Shown here one piece after another: positions 42,633 to 51,923 of a DNA stretch of 64,000 nt. The notes below the pieces were generated by a model. That model saw nothing but the letters and a program-made list of their open reading frames with translations, was not told the origin of the DNA and did not search any database. This DNA comes from JAHFTW01 sp038046785. GTDB taxonomy: Archaea > Thermoplasmatota > E2 > JACPAO01 > JAHFTW01. Location: positions 27,248 through 91,247 of the forward strand of contig JBBSVM010000009.1 in the NCBI GenBank assembly GCA_038046785.1, written 5' to 3'. A program made the position numbers and the translations under genes. Position 1 is the first letter of the stretch, and each line of letters starts with the position of its first letter.

Positions 42633-43646
42633 GTGGAACTTGGCATCTCAACCTTCGGCATGCTCACCCCCGGCCCCGATGGTGATGCTCCCAGCGCGCG
42701 GGACGTTCTGGCTCGCACAGTGCGGTTGGCCAAGCTTGCCGACGAGGTCGGCCTCGACGTCTTCGCTGCGGGAGAGCACCACCGTCTCGACATGGCCCTC
42801 AGCAGTCCTGCCGTTCTCCTCGCCGCCGTCGCTGCGGTCACCGAGCGCATCCGGCTCACCAGCGCGACGACGCTGATTGGAACCCTCGACCCGGTGCGGG
42901 TCTACGAGGACTTCGCCACCCTCGACCTCCTCTCCGGCGGCCGCGCCGAGCTGATTCTCGGCCGCGCTTCGTTCATCGAGAGCTTCAACCTCTTCGGCCG
43001 CGACCTCGACGACTCCGACGACCTTTTCCTGGAGGGGCTCGAGCTTCTGCAGGCGCTCAACCGCGACGCTACGGTGAACTGGACGGGTCGCTTCCGCTCG
43101 CCGCTGCGCCACGCGGAGATTGCCCCGCGCGCCACCCGACCGTTGCCGCTGTGGATTGGTGTCGGAGGAACCCCCGAGAGCGCCGAGCGGGCGGGCCGTC
43201 TTGGCTTGCCCATGACCCTCGCCATCCTGGGCGGCCCGGAGCGGTTCATCCCGTTCGCCAACATCCACCGCACGGCAGCGCTGCGCGCCGGCCACGCCCC
43301 GCCAGCCCTCGCCATCGGCGGCTTGGGCCTTCTCGCAAGTGATGCCGACGAGGCGCGCGCCCTCCACCAGCCGCTCTACGTTGCGCAGTGGCGGCGCGGC
43401 CTGCGCAACCGCATGGCCGGTTTCGAGGTGAGTCAAGCGCAGTACGACTTCGAGACAGGACCGCGCGGCGCCCTCTACGTTGGCTCCCCACAAGAAGTGG
43501 CGGCCAAAATCCGAACGCAACAGAAATGGTTCGGCCACGGCCGCACCCTCGTCAGCGTGGACCTGCCGGGCGCAACCGAGCCCCAGCTGCGGCGCTCCGT
43601 CGAGCTTCTGGGCGAGGTCCAACACCTCCTGAAACGGTCCGGGTGA
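42633..43646 (+). CDS. Luciferase-like (LLM) flavin oxidoreductase
   Basis: 337 residues. MELGISTFGMLTPG at the start, FAAGEHHRLDM, IRLTSATTLIGTLDPVRVYE and LDLLSGGRAELILGR are signatures of the bacterial-luciferase-like monooxygenase family. PLPLWIGVGGTPESAERAGRLG follows. Such enzymes use FMN or F420; the C-terminal part resembles FMN-dependent types. The GTG start at 42633 gives the canonical N-terminus. It is upstream of aIF5B with a 40-base gap. Confidence 0.88.
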   Translation: MELGISTFGMLTPGPDGDAPSARDVLARTVRLAKLADEVGLDVFAAGEHHRLDMALSSPAVLLAAVAAVTERIRLTSATTLIGTLDPVRVYEDFATLDLLSGGRAELILGRASFIESFNLFGRDLDDSDDLFLEGLELLQALNRDATVNWTGRFRSPLRHAEIAPRATRPLPLWIGVGGTPESAERAGRLGLPMTLAILGGPERFIPFANIHRTAALRAGHAPPALAIGGLGLLASDADEARALHQPLYVAQWRRGLRNRMAGFEVSQAQYDFETGPRGALYVGSPQEVAAKIRTQQKWFGHGRTLVSVDLPGATEPQLRRSVELLGEVQHLLKRSG

Positions 43647-43686
43647 GCCCAAAACCGGCAAATAGCGGCCCCAAGTCGGCGTGGCC

Positions 43687-45711
43687 ATGGGCGACGACCG
43701 CACGGCTGAGGAAAAGCTGGCGGACGAGCTGGCTGCCGAACTGGAAGCGGAATTCGGCGACCAGGTGGAAGCGGCCCCTGCCGAAGCGGCGGCCGCCCCG
43801 TCCACGCCGGCCCCCCCGCCCAAGCGCGAGGAACCCAAACCGGAACCCATCAAGGTCTCCGAAGAGGCCATCGCCAAGGCGAAGGAGAACGCCAAGAAGG
43901 CGACCGAGGGCAACCTCGAGGCGGCGCTCGACGCCCTCGCAGCGAAGTCCGCCACCGCCTACACGCGCCACCCCATCGTCTCCGTCCTCGGCCATGTGGA
44001 CCACGGCAAGACCAGCATTCTCGACAAAATCCGCGGCACGAAGGTGTTCGACCGCGAGGCGGGCGCCATCACGCAGCACATCGGCGCCTCCGAGGTTCCG
44101 CTCGCCACCATCTACCAGCGCTGCGGCGTGCTGCTCAAGGGCAAATCGTTCACCGTCCCCGGCATCCTCTGCATCGACACGCCGGGCCATCACGCCTTCT
44201 CCTCGCTGCGCCGGCGCGGCGGTGCCCTCGCCGACATCGCCGTCCTCGTCGTCGACATGACGGAGGGGCTGATGCCGCAGACGGTCGAGGCGATCCAGAT
44301 TCTGCGTTCCAGCAAGACGCCGTTCATCATCGCGGCCAACAAGGTGGACCGCTGCCAAGGCTGGGAGACGGCGGACAAACCGTTCATCCTCAACGTCCGC
44401 AACCAGGGCCCAAGTGCCCAGGCCGAGTTCGACACCAAGTTCTACACGCTCATCGCGGCGCTCTACGAGCAGGGGCTCAACGCGGAGCGCTACGATCGCA
44501 TCAGCGACTTCACCAAGAACATCGCCATTGTCCCGACCTGCGCAAAGTCGGGCGAAGGCATCCCGGACCTGCTCGCCATGCTGGTCGGCCTCGCGCAAAA
44601 ATTCCTTGAAAGCCGGCTGGAAACCGACGAGGACCTGCCCGGAGAAGGCACCGTCCTCGAAGTCAAGCAAGATGTCGGTCTTGGCATGGTGCTCGACGTC
44701 ATCCTCTACGCCGGCTCCATCCGCAAGGACGACACGATTCTGCTGGGCACCAAGAATGCCCCGCTCGAGACCCGCATCAAGGCGCTGCTGAAGCCGGCGC
44801 CGCTCGACGAGATGCGGGACTCGCGCAAGCCGTTCAAGCCGGTGGACCAAATCATCGCGGCAAGCGGCCTCAAACTCCTCGTCCCCAACGCGGAAGGCGT
44901 CGTCGCCGGCGCCCCGCTGCGCGTCCTCTCGGAGGACAACGAGGCAGAGGCGTACGCCGCCGTCGAGGCCGCATCCAAACCGCAGGTGGATCTCGCGGAG
45001 ACCGGCATCTCGGTGAAAGCGGACACCATCGGCGGCCTCGAAGCGCTCGCCACCCTGTTCAAGGAGCGCCAAGTTCCCATCCGGCGCGCCGAGGTGGGCG
45101 ACATCAGCCGGCGCGACGTCATCGAAGCGGCGAGCATGACCGACCCGCTGCACCGCATCCTCCTCGGCTTCAACGTCAAGATGCTGCCCGACGTCGAGAA
45201 CGAAGCGGCCGCCCGCGACCTGCCGGTCTACGCGGAGCCGGTCATCTATGCCCTGCTCGACAAACATGACGCCTGGCTCGCCGAGGCGAAACAGAAATTG
45301 GAGAAGGCGAACCGGCAGGAGCACGTCCACCCGTGCAAGGTGAAGTTCCTGGAGAACCACTCCTTCCGCATGCGCGACCCCGCTGTCTTCGGCGTGCGCG
45401 TTCTTGCGGGGCGACTCATTTCCGGCCGCCGTCTCATGCGCGAGGACGGCCAAGCGGTCGGCTTCGTCAAGAGCATCCAGAAAGACAAGAAGACCGTCGA
45501 GGAGGCAAAACTCGGCGACGAGGTGGCCATCAGCATCCAGGGCCCCACCATCGGCCGCCAAATCAACGAGGGCGACATCTTCCACATGGACATCCCCGAG
45601 GGAGACGCCAAGTGGCTCCTCACCGAGGGCAAGATTTCGCCCGAGGAGAAGGATGTCCTTCTGGAGCTTCTGCGCGTGCGGCGCAAGGAAGACAAGTTCT
45701 GGGGCATGTGA
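43687..45711 (+). CDS. infB: Translation initiation factor aIF5B (IF-2 family)
   Basis: 674 residues. The GTPase joins ribosomal subunits and positions initiator tRNA. G1 is GHVDHGKTS near residue 102, G3 DTPGHHAF, and G4 NKVDRC near residue 218. The N-terminal 90 residues are a charged Glu/Ala/Pro/Lys-rich extension before YTRHPIVSVLGHVDHGK. Domains 2-4 follow, with ETGISVKADTIGGLEAL in domain 3. The ATG at 43687 is about 27 nt after an AAATAG element; a GTG six bases upstream is also possible. Confidence 0.95.
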   Translation: MGDDRTAEEKLADELAAELEAEFGDQVEAAPAEAAAAPSTPAPPPKREEPKPEPIKVSEEAIAKAKENAKKATEGNLEAALDALAAKSATAYTRHPIVSVLGHVDHGKTSILDKIRGTKVFDREAGAITQHIGASEVPLATIYQRCGVLLKGKSFTVPGILCIDTPGHHAFSSLRRRGGALADIAVLVVDMTEGLMPQTVEAIQILRSSKTPFIIAANKVDRCQGWETADKPFILNVRNQGPSAQAEFDTKFYTLIAALYEQGLNAERYDRISDFTKNIAIVPTCAKSGEGIPDLLAMLVGLAQKFLESRLETDEDLPGEGTVLEVKQDVGLGMVLDVILYAGSIRKDDTILLGTKNAPLETRIKALLKPAPLDEMRDSRKPFKPVDQIIAASGLKLLVPNAEGVVAGAPLRVLSEDNEAEAYAAVEAASKPQVDLAETGISVKADTIGGLEALATLFKERQVPIRRAEVGDISRRDVIEAASMTDPLHRILLGFNVKMLPDVENEAAARDLPVYAEPVIYALLDKHDAWLAEAKQKLEKANRQEHVHPCKVKFLENHSFRMRDPAVFGVRVLAGRLISGRRLMREDGQAVGFVKSIQKDKKTVEEAKLGDEVAISIQGPTIGRQINEGDIFHMDIPEGDAKWLLTEGKISPEEKDVLLELLRVRRKEDKFWGM

Positions 45712-45724
45712 GTTCGGCAGCCGC

Positions 45725-46564
45725 CTACGACGATTTGCCCGAACGCCGCGCCTCAAGGTGCCGCGCCATCGCAGGAAGGAACTGGATGGTGTGCGCGAAG
45801 ACGAGGAGAGTCATCGCGATGGAAGGCCAAGTGTGCCAATACTTGGCGATGAACTTGAGCGGTGTTTGCGCTGTGTCGAAGTAGAGCATCGGGAAGCCGG
45901 AAATGTTTGCGAGGATGGTCATGGGCAGCAGCCAGCTGTCGGTGAACGCCTGCGTTGCCGGCCTCTTCCCCCACGTCGGAACCGTGTTGCTGCGGGCGCG
46001 AAGCTGGACGATTCCCCAGGCGATGTAGGCCGGACTCAGAAGGAAAATCCAGGTGAACAGAGTGAGTTGGAGATAGTTGCGGTCGCTGATCCAGCTCGGC
46101 GCCGAGGTGAGCCAGGTGAGCGGGATGAGGACCACGATGGCGAGGAGAAGGCCTTGGTAGAGCAGGGCATCCCGGGCGCGCGTGTGCATGCGGCGCAGAC
46201 TGCGCGCGAGGCCGGAGCGGTTGACGGATGTGTGCATCACGAAGAAGAGGAGGCCGAGCCAACTCCATGCGATGTGCCACCAGACGGCCCAATCCTTGAA
46301 TCCGGTCGCCTTCAGAAGCGGTTTGAAGTGGAGAACGAGGAAGCCGCTCAGGATGGCGAGCACGGTGGTCGCGAGGACGCCAATGCCGAGGAACCGCCGG
46401 TCAAGCATGCGTCGGCCGAACGCCGCGCAGAGGACGATGGCGCCAAGCAGGCTCGCGTTGTGGTGCCAGGTCGGCCCGCCGAGGCCGGGGACGAGGGAGG
46501 GGACGGTGAGCAGCACCAAACCGATTTGGGCGCCCGTGGCGGCAATCCAGACCGCCCCTTTCAT
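45725..46564 (-). CDS. Cytochrome-b-like membrane protein
   Basis: 279 residues with about eight membrane helices. Histidines are spaced as possible heme b ligands: WHHNASLL, FLVLHFKPLL, VWWHIAWSWLGLLFFVMHTS, YWHTWPSIAMTLLVFAHTIQ; the last two have the 13-15-residue spacing seen in b-type cytochromes. Heme binding is inferred from this. The ATG overlaps the stop of the winged-helix gene (ATGA), so it is coupled to the regulator upstream. The family is unknown. Confidence 0.65.
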   Translation of the reverse strand: MKGAVWIAATGAQIGLVLLTVPSLVPGLGGPTWHHNASLLGAIVLCAAFGRRMLDRRFLGIGVLATTVLAILSGFLVLHFKPLLKATGFKDWAVWWHIAWSWLGLLFFVMHTSVNRSGLARSLRRMHTRARDALLYQGLLLAIVVLIPLTWLTSAPSWISDRNYLQLTLFTWIFLLSPAYIAWGIVQLRARSNTVPTWGKRPATQAFTDSWLLPMTILANISGFPMLYFDTAQTPLKFIAKYWHTWPSIAMTLLVFAHTIQFLPAMARHLEARRSGKSS

Positions 46565-47082
46565 GCGTCACCGCCAAAGAGGTCAAGCCAGACCGACTCG
46601 AAGGCGTCCAGGTCGTCCGGCAGCGGTGTGAAGCTCGCAAGCAGTCCCGTCACCCAGGCAGGTTCGACCAACCGGTAATGGCGCCGTCGCCCCTCGGCTC
46701 GTTCGAGAACGACGCCGGCATCGCGCAGCAGATGGAGATGGTAAGTGGTGCCCGCTTTGGCCAGTCGCAGGGCGGCGGCCATCTCTTTGTGCGTGGTCTC
46801 CCCGACCGAGAGAAGGTGGACGACGATGCGCAGGGCGACCGGGCGGCGCATCAAACAGGTGAAAGCGACGGTGCGTTGATCAAAACGGGGCCGGGTGGGG
46901 CGTGGGAAATAACGCGTGTGGCCAGGCTCGCTTACGTGCTGCACTGCCCCCAGCAGCTCCAGTTCGCGCAAGTGGTAGGTGGCCAATTTGCTCGGCAGGC
47001 CAAGTGTGCGCTCCAGAGCGCGTGGGTGGATGCCGGGCCAACGCTGAACGGCGGCGAGAACCTGTTCGCGCACGGCCGGCAT
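46561..47082 (-). CDS. Transcription regulator with tandem winged helices
   Basis: 173 residues. The first winged helix is WPGIHPRALERTLGLPSKLA with TYHLRELELLG; the second is ETTHKEMAAALRLAKAGTTY with HLHLLRDAG. The ArsR/MarR-like double layout with HTH-x-HLR motifs is common in archaeal membrane-linked regulons. It is the middle gene of a three-gene operon with a small three-helix membrane protein and the cytochrome-b-like protein, and presumably regulates it. Confidence 0.78.
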   Translation of the reverse strand: MPAVREQVLAAVQRWPGIHPRALERTLGLPSKLATYHLRELELLGAVQHVSEPGHTRYFPRPTRPRFDQRTVAFTCLMRRPVALRIVVHLLSVGETTHKEMAAALRLAKAGTTYHLHLLRDAGVVLERAEGRRRHYRLVEPAWVTGLLASFTPLPDDLDAFESVWLDLFGGDA

Positions 47083-47083
47083 C

Positions 47084-47356
47084 TCACGGCCTCCGGCTCA
47101 GAATGGGGGCGGCGATGAGGACGACCGCCGCAAGGTCGGCAAGGGAGAAGAGAAGCTCGAGCGACCCCTCATCGCGCCCCGAGGCCAGGACCATCGCCTT
47201 CGCGATGTTTTTGGCGGCAAGGAGGGCGAAGGCGACGATGACGAAGGCGATGCGGCGGTTGCCGGTGCGCACCAGGGCGCGCCAGCTCGCCACCGCGACG
47301 ACGGCGCTCACCAGGCCGACGAGGGCAGCGGTGAAGGCGGAAGCGTCGGCGGCCAC
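47084..47356 (-). CDS. Small three-helix membrane protein next to HTH gene
   Basis: 90 residues. Three membrane helices: FTAALVGLVSAVVAVASW, RIAFVIVAFALLAAKNI and LLFSLADLAAVVLIAAPI. The size and position next to a winged-helix gene resemble the small HTH-associated membrane proteins of haloarchaea. GTG start at 47356; the stop is one base from the next start. Function unknown. Confidence 0.6.
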   Translation of the reverse strand: MAADASAFTAALVGLVSAVVAVASWRALVRTGNRRIAFVIVAFALLAAKNIAKAMVLASGRDEGSLELLFSLADLAAVVLIAAPILSRRP

Positions 47357-47386
47357 GAAGCGGTCACGGCTCCTGTCGTGATGAGA

Positions 47387-47911
47387 CTACTGAACGACGA
47401 AACTGGCGTGCATGCCCAGCGCGTCGTGGGTCGGGTTGGTGCGCACCTCGCAGATGATGCGGAAGACGCCTGTCTCGCTGGCCACGAAGAAGCTCTGCTG
47501 GCAGGCCGAGCCATCAGATTTCGGGGAGGAGGCATCGCCGTCGGCGCAGGTGGTGACCGGAGCGCGGCCCGCGTACGCTTCGTGCTCGTAGTCCTTCCCG
47601 GCGTAGTCGAGGAGGGCGACGTCGTGGAAGTTGTCCTTGCCCGGACTTGCTCCGTTGTAGTCCTTGCCGGAGTCGTCGTTGTTGGTGACGATGAAGCGCA
47701 CTTTGGCGCCCTGCTCGACGACGAGGCAGCCCGGGCGCATGTACTGCGTCTTGAGGTCGGCGGACCAGCCGATGGCGATGTTGAACACGGTGACGTCGCC
47801 GTCTTTCGTCCCGGTGTTCGCGACGAGGCCGTCGGGGCACTGCGGGGTGGGGCTTGCGCAGCCCGGCATCCCAAGTGCGAGCAGGCAGGCGGCAGCGAGG
47901 GCAAAACGCAT
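47387..47911 (-). CDS. Cupredoxin-like lipoprotein
   Basis: 174 residues. Lipobox LGMPGCAS marks a lipoprotein. Blue-copper ligands are suggested: His in NFHDVALL, then Cys in FRIICEVR, His in NPTHDAL and Met in GMHASF, the C-x-H-x-M order of cupredoxins. CPDG, PGCLVV and CADG..CQQS add cysteines that may form disulfides. It would carry electrons at the outer face of the membrane, for example to the terminal oxidase. The divergent lipoprotein at 47996 shares the intergenic region. Confidence 0.78.
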   Translation of the reverse strand: MRFALAAACLLALGMPGCASPTPQCPDGLVANTGTKDGDVTVFNIAIGWSADLKTQYMRPGCLVVEQGAKVRFIVTNNDDSGKDYNGASPGKDNFHDVALLDYAGKDYEHEAYAGRAPVTTCADGDASSPKSDGSACQQSFFVASETGVFRIICEVRTNPTHDALGMHASFVVQ

Positions 47912-47995
47912 GCGCCCCCGTTGGGCAGGGGCTGGAAAAAGCCAATGGTTCGAGAAGTGCGGAAAACCTTTGAAGGGAGTGCCGAGTCGGCCGGC

Positions 47996-48688
47996 GTGCG
48001 CAACCTGTTTGCCCTTGCCGCCGTCCTGATGTTCCTGCTCGCCGGCTGCGCCGCAACCCCGGCGGCATCCTCCAGCGACGCGCCGCAACCGCTCGCCAAT
48101 TCGCTCTGCGCTCCTGCCGCTGGCGCCGCCTTCACGGAGTCGTTTGACGGCACCTTCAGCGGTTGGGTGTCGGTGGGTGGAACCTGGGCAGTCGCCGCCA
48201 ACAGCTCTGCCCGGAGCGGCGGCCACCTGCTGCGCGGCACCGGAGCGGGCGCCGTGAGCGACGACGTCGCCTGCCCGCACGGCAGTTTCACCGACTTCGA
48301 ACTTGAGGTCGACCTGCGCATCGTCGCCCCCGCCGAGGACGCGGCGGGTGCCGGCGTGGTCATCCACTTCCACAACGCCACCAACCACCAGATCGTGCGC
48401 TACTCCGTGCGCGAAGCGGGCTGGCACATCTTCACCTGGACCGACGCCGAGCCGCGCTCAAAGAAGTCGGAGGCCAACGTCGAGGGCCCGAGCCCGCAGC
48501 ACGTTGCCGGCGAGTGGATCCACCTCAAGGTGGTCTCGAAGCAGGCACTCATCACCGCGTTCGACGGCGCCACCAAGATTCTCGAGTACCAGCTCCCGCC
48601 CGGCCACAGCCGCAGCGGCGCGGTGGGCGCCTTCCTGCGCGACGTCACCACGGCGGATTTCGACAACCTCACCGTCAAGTTGCTGTAA
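47996..48688 (+). CDS. Lipoprotein with concanavalin-like domain
   Basis: 230 residues from GTG 47996. Lipobox FLLAGCAA. The body begins FTESFDGTFSGWVSVGGTW, followed by FTDFELEVDLRI, VVIHFHNATNHQIVRYSV and TTADFDNLTVKL, the pattern of LamG/3-keto-disaccharide-hydrolase-like jelly-roll domains. It is probably a surface glycan-binding or glycan-degrading protein; catalytic residues are not evident. A CTTTGAA element lies about 28 nt before the GTG. The end overlaps that of tiaS by 14 bases. Confidence 0.7.
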   Translation: MRNLFALAAVLMFLLAGCAATPAASSSDAPQPLANSLCAPAAGAAFTESFDGTFSGWVSVGGTWAVAANSSARSGGHLLRGTGAGAVSDDVACPHGSFTDFELEVDLRIVAPAEDAAGAGVVIHFHNATNHQIVRYSVREAGWHIFTWTDAEPRSKKSEANVEGPSPQHVAGEWIHLKVVSKQALITAFDGATKILEYQLPPGHSRSGAVGAFLRDVTTADFDNLTVKLL

Positions 48689-49958
48689 CGTCCCACGCAA
48701 GCGGGCGGTGCAGGTGGCGCCGCGCTGCGACCGGCACCTCGTGCCAGCCCAGCGCGATGCGGCGCGGCTCGTTGCGCCAGCGCTCCGATTCGGGTGCTTT
48801 TGTTCCGCACGCAGCGCAGCGTAGGCCAGCGCCCACTCCCACCGACTTGAGCGCCTTGCCGCAGGCGGGGCAGGGCAATCGTTCGACGCGGACGCGGTCA
48901 GGAGCGAGGCTTCGCACCTGCACTTTTTCCAACTGTACGGTTGTGCCGACGAGGGCGCCCACGACCGCAACGGCGTCGCCTGGGCGTAGCGCTTCGACGG
49001 TGTCGCGGAACCGCTTGGTTGGCTCGAAGGCAACCGCGTCGAAGCGTGCGCTTTCTGCGTCCATGCAGGGCACGACGAGGTGGCCGCCCGCTTCGCGCCG
49101 CGGTGCTGCAGTGACGAGGGCGGCCACCGCGACGGTGAGGCCTGCGTCTGCGGCGTCGATGGCGTCGCGGCGCACCACATGGTCGCCCGAACCTTGGTTG
49201 GACTGCCAGAGCATCCAGGTGTCGAACGGTTCGGCAGCCAGGCGCAGGGCGGCAAGGCCTGCATCGAGCAAGGCGTCGGCGTCCCGCCCGCGCAGTCCGG
49301 CAAGGACCGGGCACGGGGTGTTGGGGACGCAGGTGAGCCGGTCCGCTTCGGCGTCGAAGCTATGGAACGTCACCGCGCCGTCCAGGGCGGCAAGCGGCGC
49401 GGCTACAACGGTGCGCTTCGTGCCGACGCGGTTTGGTTCTCGGTACGCGATGAGCTCGAAGCTCGATGGAGGGCCGGGCCACGCTGCGGCAGCGCGCGCC
49501 CCGACGAGCCCCCAGCCGTCGCCCCGCTTTGCGTGCAAGCCTCCCGTCGCTTCCGGAGTTGCCACCAAGCCGCGCACCGCCTCCCAGTAAAACGACGCGC
49601 TGGGCGGTTCATTGGCGAGGGTCAACCCCGCACCCGCTTCGGGCTCAGCCACCTGCTCGACGGCGGTCCAGAGTCGCGCAAGCAGCTCCTTCGATGCCGC
49701 AACCGGGGCGCCATCGGGATAGGCGAACAGAGCAGTTCCTTTCCAGGCACCGACGACGCGGGGGGCGCCACGCGGTTGCACGAGGTCAAACGCGATGGCG
49801 CCATTGCCGCGCGTCTTGCGCGGAGCGTTGGGATTGAGCCGAACCAGGCTTGGCGGTGCCGCAAGTGCCAGCTCCGGAACCGCGGCAAGGAGTGCGAAGA
49901 GGGCGTGCGTGGTGCAGCCCCCCGTGAGGGAGTCGGTGTCGTCGAGCCCCACGCGCAC
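48675..49958 (-). CDS. tiaS: tRNA(Ile2) 2-agmatinylcytidine synthetase
   Basis: 427 residues. TiaS attaches agmatine to C34 of tRNA-Ile with anticodon CAU, letting it read AUA. The N-terminal VGLDDTDSLTGGCTTH is the family hallmark (ATP-binding Asp pair); NAPRKTRGNGAI, SASFYWEAVRGL and NTPCPVLAGLRG follow. The OB-like domain leads to the zinc ribbon CPACGKALKS...CAACG. GTG 49958 lies about 27 nt after a TTTCATC element; a TTG at 49979 is the alternative. Confidence 0.93.
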   Translation of the reverse strand: MRVGLDDTDSLTGGCTTHALFALLAAVPELALAAPPSLVRLNPNAPRKTRGNGAIAFDLVQPRGAPRVVGAWKGTALFAYPDGAPVAASKELLARLWTAVEQVAEPEAGAGLTLANEPPSASFYWEAVRGLVATPEATGGLHAKRGDGWGLVGARAAAAWPGPPSSFELIAYREPNRVGTKRTVVAAPLAALDGAVTFHSFDAEADRLTCVPNTPCPVLAGLRGRDADALLDAGLAALRLAAEPFDTWMLWQSNQGSGDHVVRRDAIDAADAGLTVAVAALVTAAPRREAGGHLVVPCMDAESARFDAVAFEPTKRFRDTVEALRPGDAVAVVGALVGTTVQLEKVQVRSLAPDRVRVERLPCPACGKALKSVGVGAGLRCAACGTKAPESERWRNEPRRIALGWHEVPVAARRHLHRPLAWDVTAT

Positions 49959-50085
49959 GGCAGAGCCGAGGGGCCACAAGATGAAACGGCTTGCCTCGCG
50001 GCGGCGCGCCCGTCGTTTTTTGGATGCAACAAAAGTTCAACAGGTGAACCAGTCAGGCTGAATACTCCCCCCCTTGTGTCGCCCC

Positions 50086-51009
50086 GTGGAGACTCTCCTC
50101 CAGGTTCGCGGACTTCGCAAACGCTACGGCCCCGTCGAGGCGCTGCGCGGGCTCGACCTCGACGTTGGCCGGGGCGAAGTGTTCGGCTTCCTCGGGCCCA
50201 ACGGAGCAGGGAAAACCACCTTTACGAAGTGCGTGACTGGCTTCGTGCGGCCAACCAGCGGCGAAGTGCGCGTGCTGGGCGAGGACGCCATTCGCAACCC
50301 CACCCGAGTGGCCCCCCACCTCGGCCTCGTGCCGGACCAATACGACTTCTACAGCAACCTCACCGGCTGGCAGCACCTGGACTTCTACGGACGACTCCTG
50401 GAGATGCCGAAGCGGCTGCGCCACGAACGCATTGACGAAGTACTTCGCATCGTCCGCATGGAGGAGGGTGCGCACCGCCGCGTCAAGGGCTACTCGCACG
50501 GCATGAAGCAGCGGATTTGCATTGCGCAAGCCATCCTGCACAAACCCAAACTCATCCTCTTCGACGAGCCGACGAACGGCCTCGACCCGAAGGGAGCCGT
50601 CGAGTTGCGCGAACTGATTCGCAGCCTCGCGCGCGACGGCACCACCATCTTCCTCAACAGCCACCTCCTCAACGAGGTGGAGCAGACCTGCGAGCGGGTC
50701 GCCATCCTCGACAAAGGCCGCCTCGTCACGGTCGCCCCGGTGAGCCAGCTGCGCAAGCGCAGCGGCAAGGGCAAAGTGCAGGTGCGCCTCCTCAACCCGA
50801 ACGCCAAACTGCTCGCGGCGGCGAGCAAAGTGGTTGTGAAGCCGAAACCCACCCTCACCGGTGACCTGCTGGAATTCGAGGGCGACGCCGACAAGACCTC
50901 TGCCGTCATCGCCGCCCTTGCCGCCGCCGGGGGCCAAATCGCCTCTGTCGAGCAGGTCGGCGCCGGCCTCGAATCCGCCTTCCTTGAACTCACCGGAGGC
51001 GACGCATGA
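50086..51009 (+). CDS. ABC transporter ATP-binding protein (CcmA type)
   Basis: 307 residues. Walker A GPNGAGKTT, signature YSHGMKQRICIAQA, Walker B LILFDEPTNGLD and switch FLNSHLL. The 70-residue C-terminal domain is as in CcmA/NodI-like exporters. An AATACT element is 24 nt before the GTG, so the mRNA is probably leaderless. It overlaps the permease by four bases. Substrate unknown. Confidence 0.92.
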   Translation: METLLQVRGLRKRYGPVEALRGLDLDVGRGEVFGFLGPNGAGKTTFTKCVTGFVRPTSGEVRVLGEDAIRNPTRVAPHLGLVPDQYDFYSNLTGWQHLDFYGRLLEMPKRLRHERIDEVLRIVRMEEGAHRRVKGYSHGMKQRICIAQAILHKPKLILFDEPTNGLDPKGAVELRELIRSLARDGTTIFLNSHLLNEVEQTCERVAILDKGRLVTVAPVSQLRKRSGKGKVQVRLLNPNAKLLAAASKVVVKPKPTLTGDLLEFEGDADKTSAVIAALAAAGGQIASVEQVGAGLESAFLELTGGDA

Positions 51010-51923
51010 ACGCCTTCCTCAACGCCACCTACCAGGTCGCGCGCAAGGAGGTGCTGCAGCACATCCGCACCAAGCGGCTGCTCATCATCGGCGGCATCAT
51101 GATGCTGCTTCTCGTCATGGTGACGCTGGTGTTTGGTCCCAACTTTGCCAAGGAGTTCACCAGGGGAGGCTCCGGCGATTTCCCCAACGCTCTTGAGAAC
51201 TCGGTCCTCGCCATCTACTTCGGCATCGGCCTCATCGGCGGACTGCAGTTCACGCAGCTGCTTGCCATCGTCCTCACCGGCGACGCGGTCTGCAGCGAGT
51301 GGGCCAACCGCACCATCTTCCTGCTGCTCTCCAAGCCGGTGAGCCGCGTCGCCTTCGTGACCGGGAAGTTCCTCGGCAACCTCTTCACGGTGTTCGCCGC
51401 CATCTCCATCCTGTTCACGCTGGACTACCTCGTGATGCAGCCGTTCTACGCCGGCTCCCCCGACGCGGCCGAAGTGGCAGGCTTCTTCGGCATGCTGGGG
51501 TTCATCCTGCTGGGGTGCGCGGCGTTCGCCTCCATCAGCCTGTTCTTCTCGACGCTGACGAAATCGACGCTCATGAGTTTCCTGCTCACGCTCGCGCTCT
51601 GGCTCATCGTCTTCCCGCTGATTGGCTCCATCGGCCTCTTCACCAGCCTGAACAGCGCCGAGAGCGTCGATTCCCAGGAGGAGTTCTTCGAGCAGGACCG
51701 CATCCAGAACTGGCTCTACCTCAACCCGGCCGCCGACATGCAGGCGGGGCTCAAAGCGCTCCTGCCCAACGATTCCGGCGAGTTCAGCGACACCCTGCAG
51801 TTCCTGAACGTCTTCAGCATCGCGCCGAAGAACGGCGGCATGGCAGCATTCGCACTCATCGCGTACACAGTGGTCTTCTTCGCCGCGAGCGTCTTCGTGG
51901 TCAAGCGCCGGAACTTCGAGTAG
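51006..51923 (+). CDS. ABC-2 type permease
   Basis: 305 residues with about six membrane helices; the N-terminal FLNATYQVARKEVLQHIRT, then a long loop before helix 2, is typical of ABC-2 permeases. SEWANRTIFLLLSKPVSR is a standard family motif. The end overlaps the convergent dus gene by 23 bases. Together with the ATPase it forms an exporter for an unknown substrate. Confidence 0.88.
   Translation: MNAFLNATYQVARKEVLQHIRTKRLLIIGGIMMLLLVMVTLVFGPNFAKEFTRGGSGDFPNALENSVLAIYFGIGLIGGLQFTQLLAIVLTGDAVCSEWANRTIFLLLSKPVSRVAFVTGKFLGNLFTVFAAISILFTLDYLVMQPFYAGSPDAAEVAGFFGMLGFILLGCAAFASISLFFSTLTKSTLMSFLLTLALWLIVFPLIGSIGLFTSLNSAESVDSQEEFFEQDRIQNWLYLNPAADMQAGLKALLPNDSGEFSDTLQFLNVFSIAPKNGGMAAFALIAYTVVFFAASVFVVKRRNFE

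Noticed and set aside
43552..45756. Open frame of 734 codons antisense to infB
   Set aside because: The plus strand carries all GTPase motifs; the antisense translation is Val/Asp/Leu/Arg-rich with no motif.
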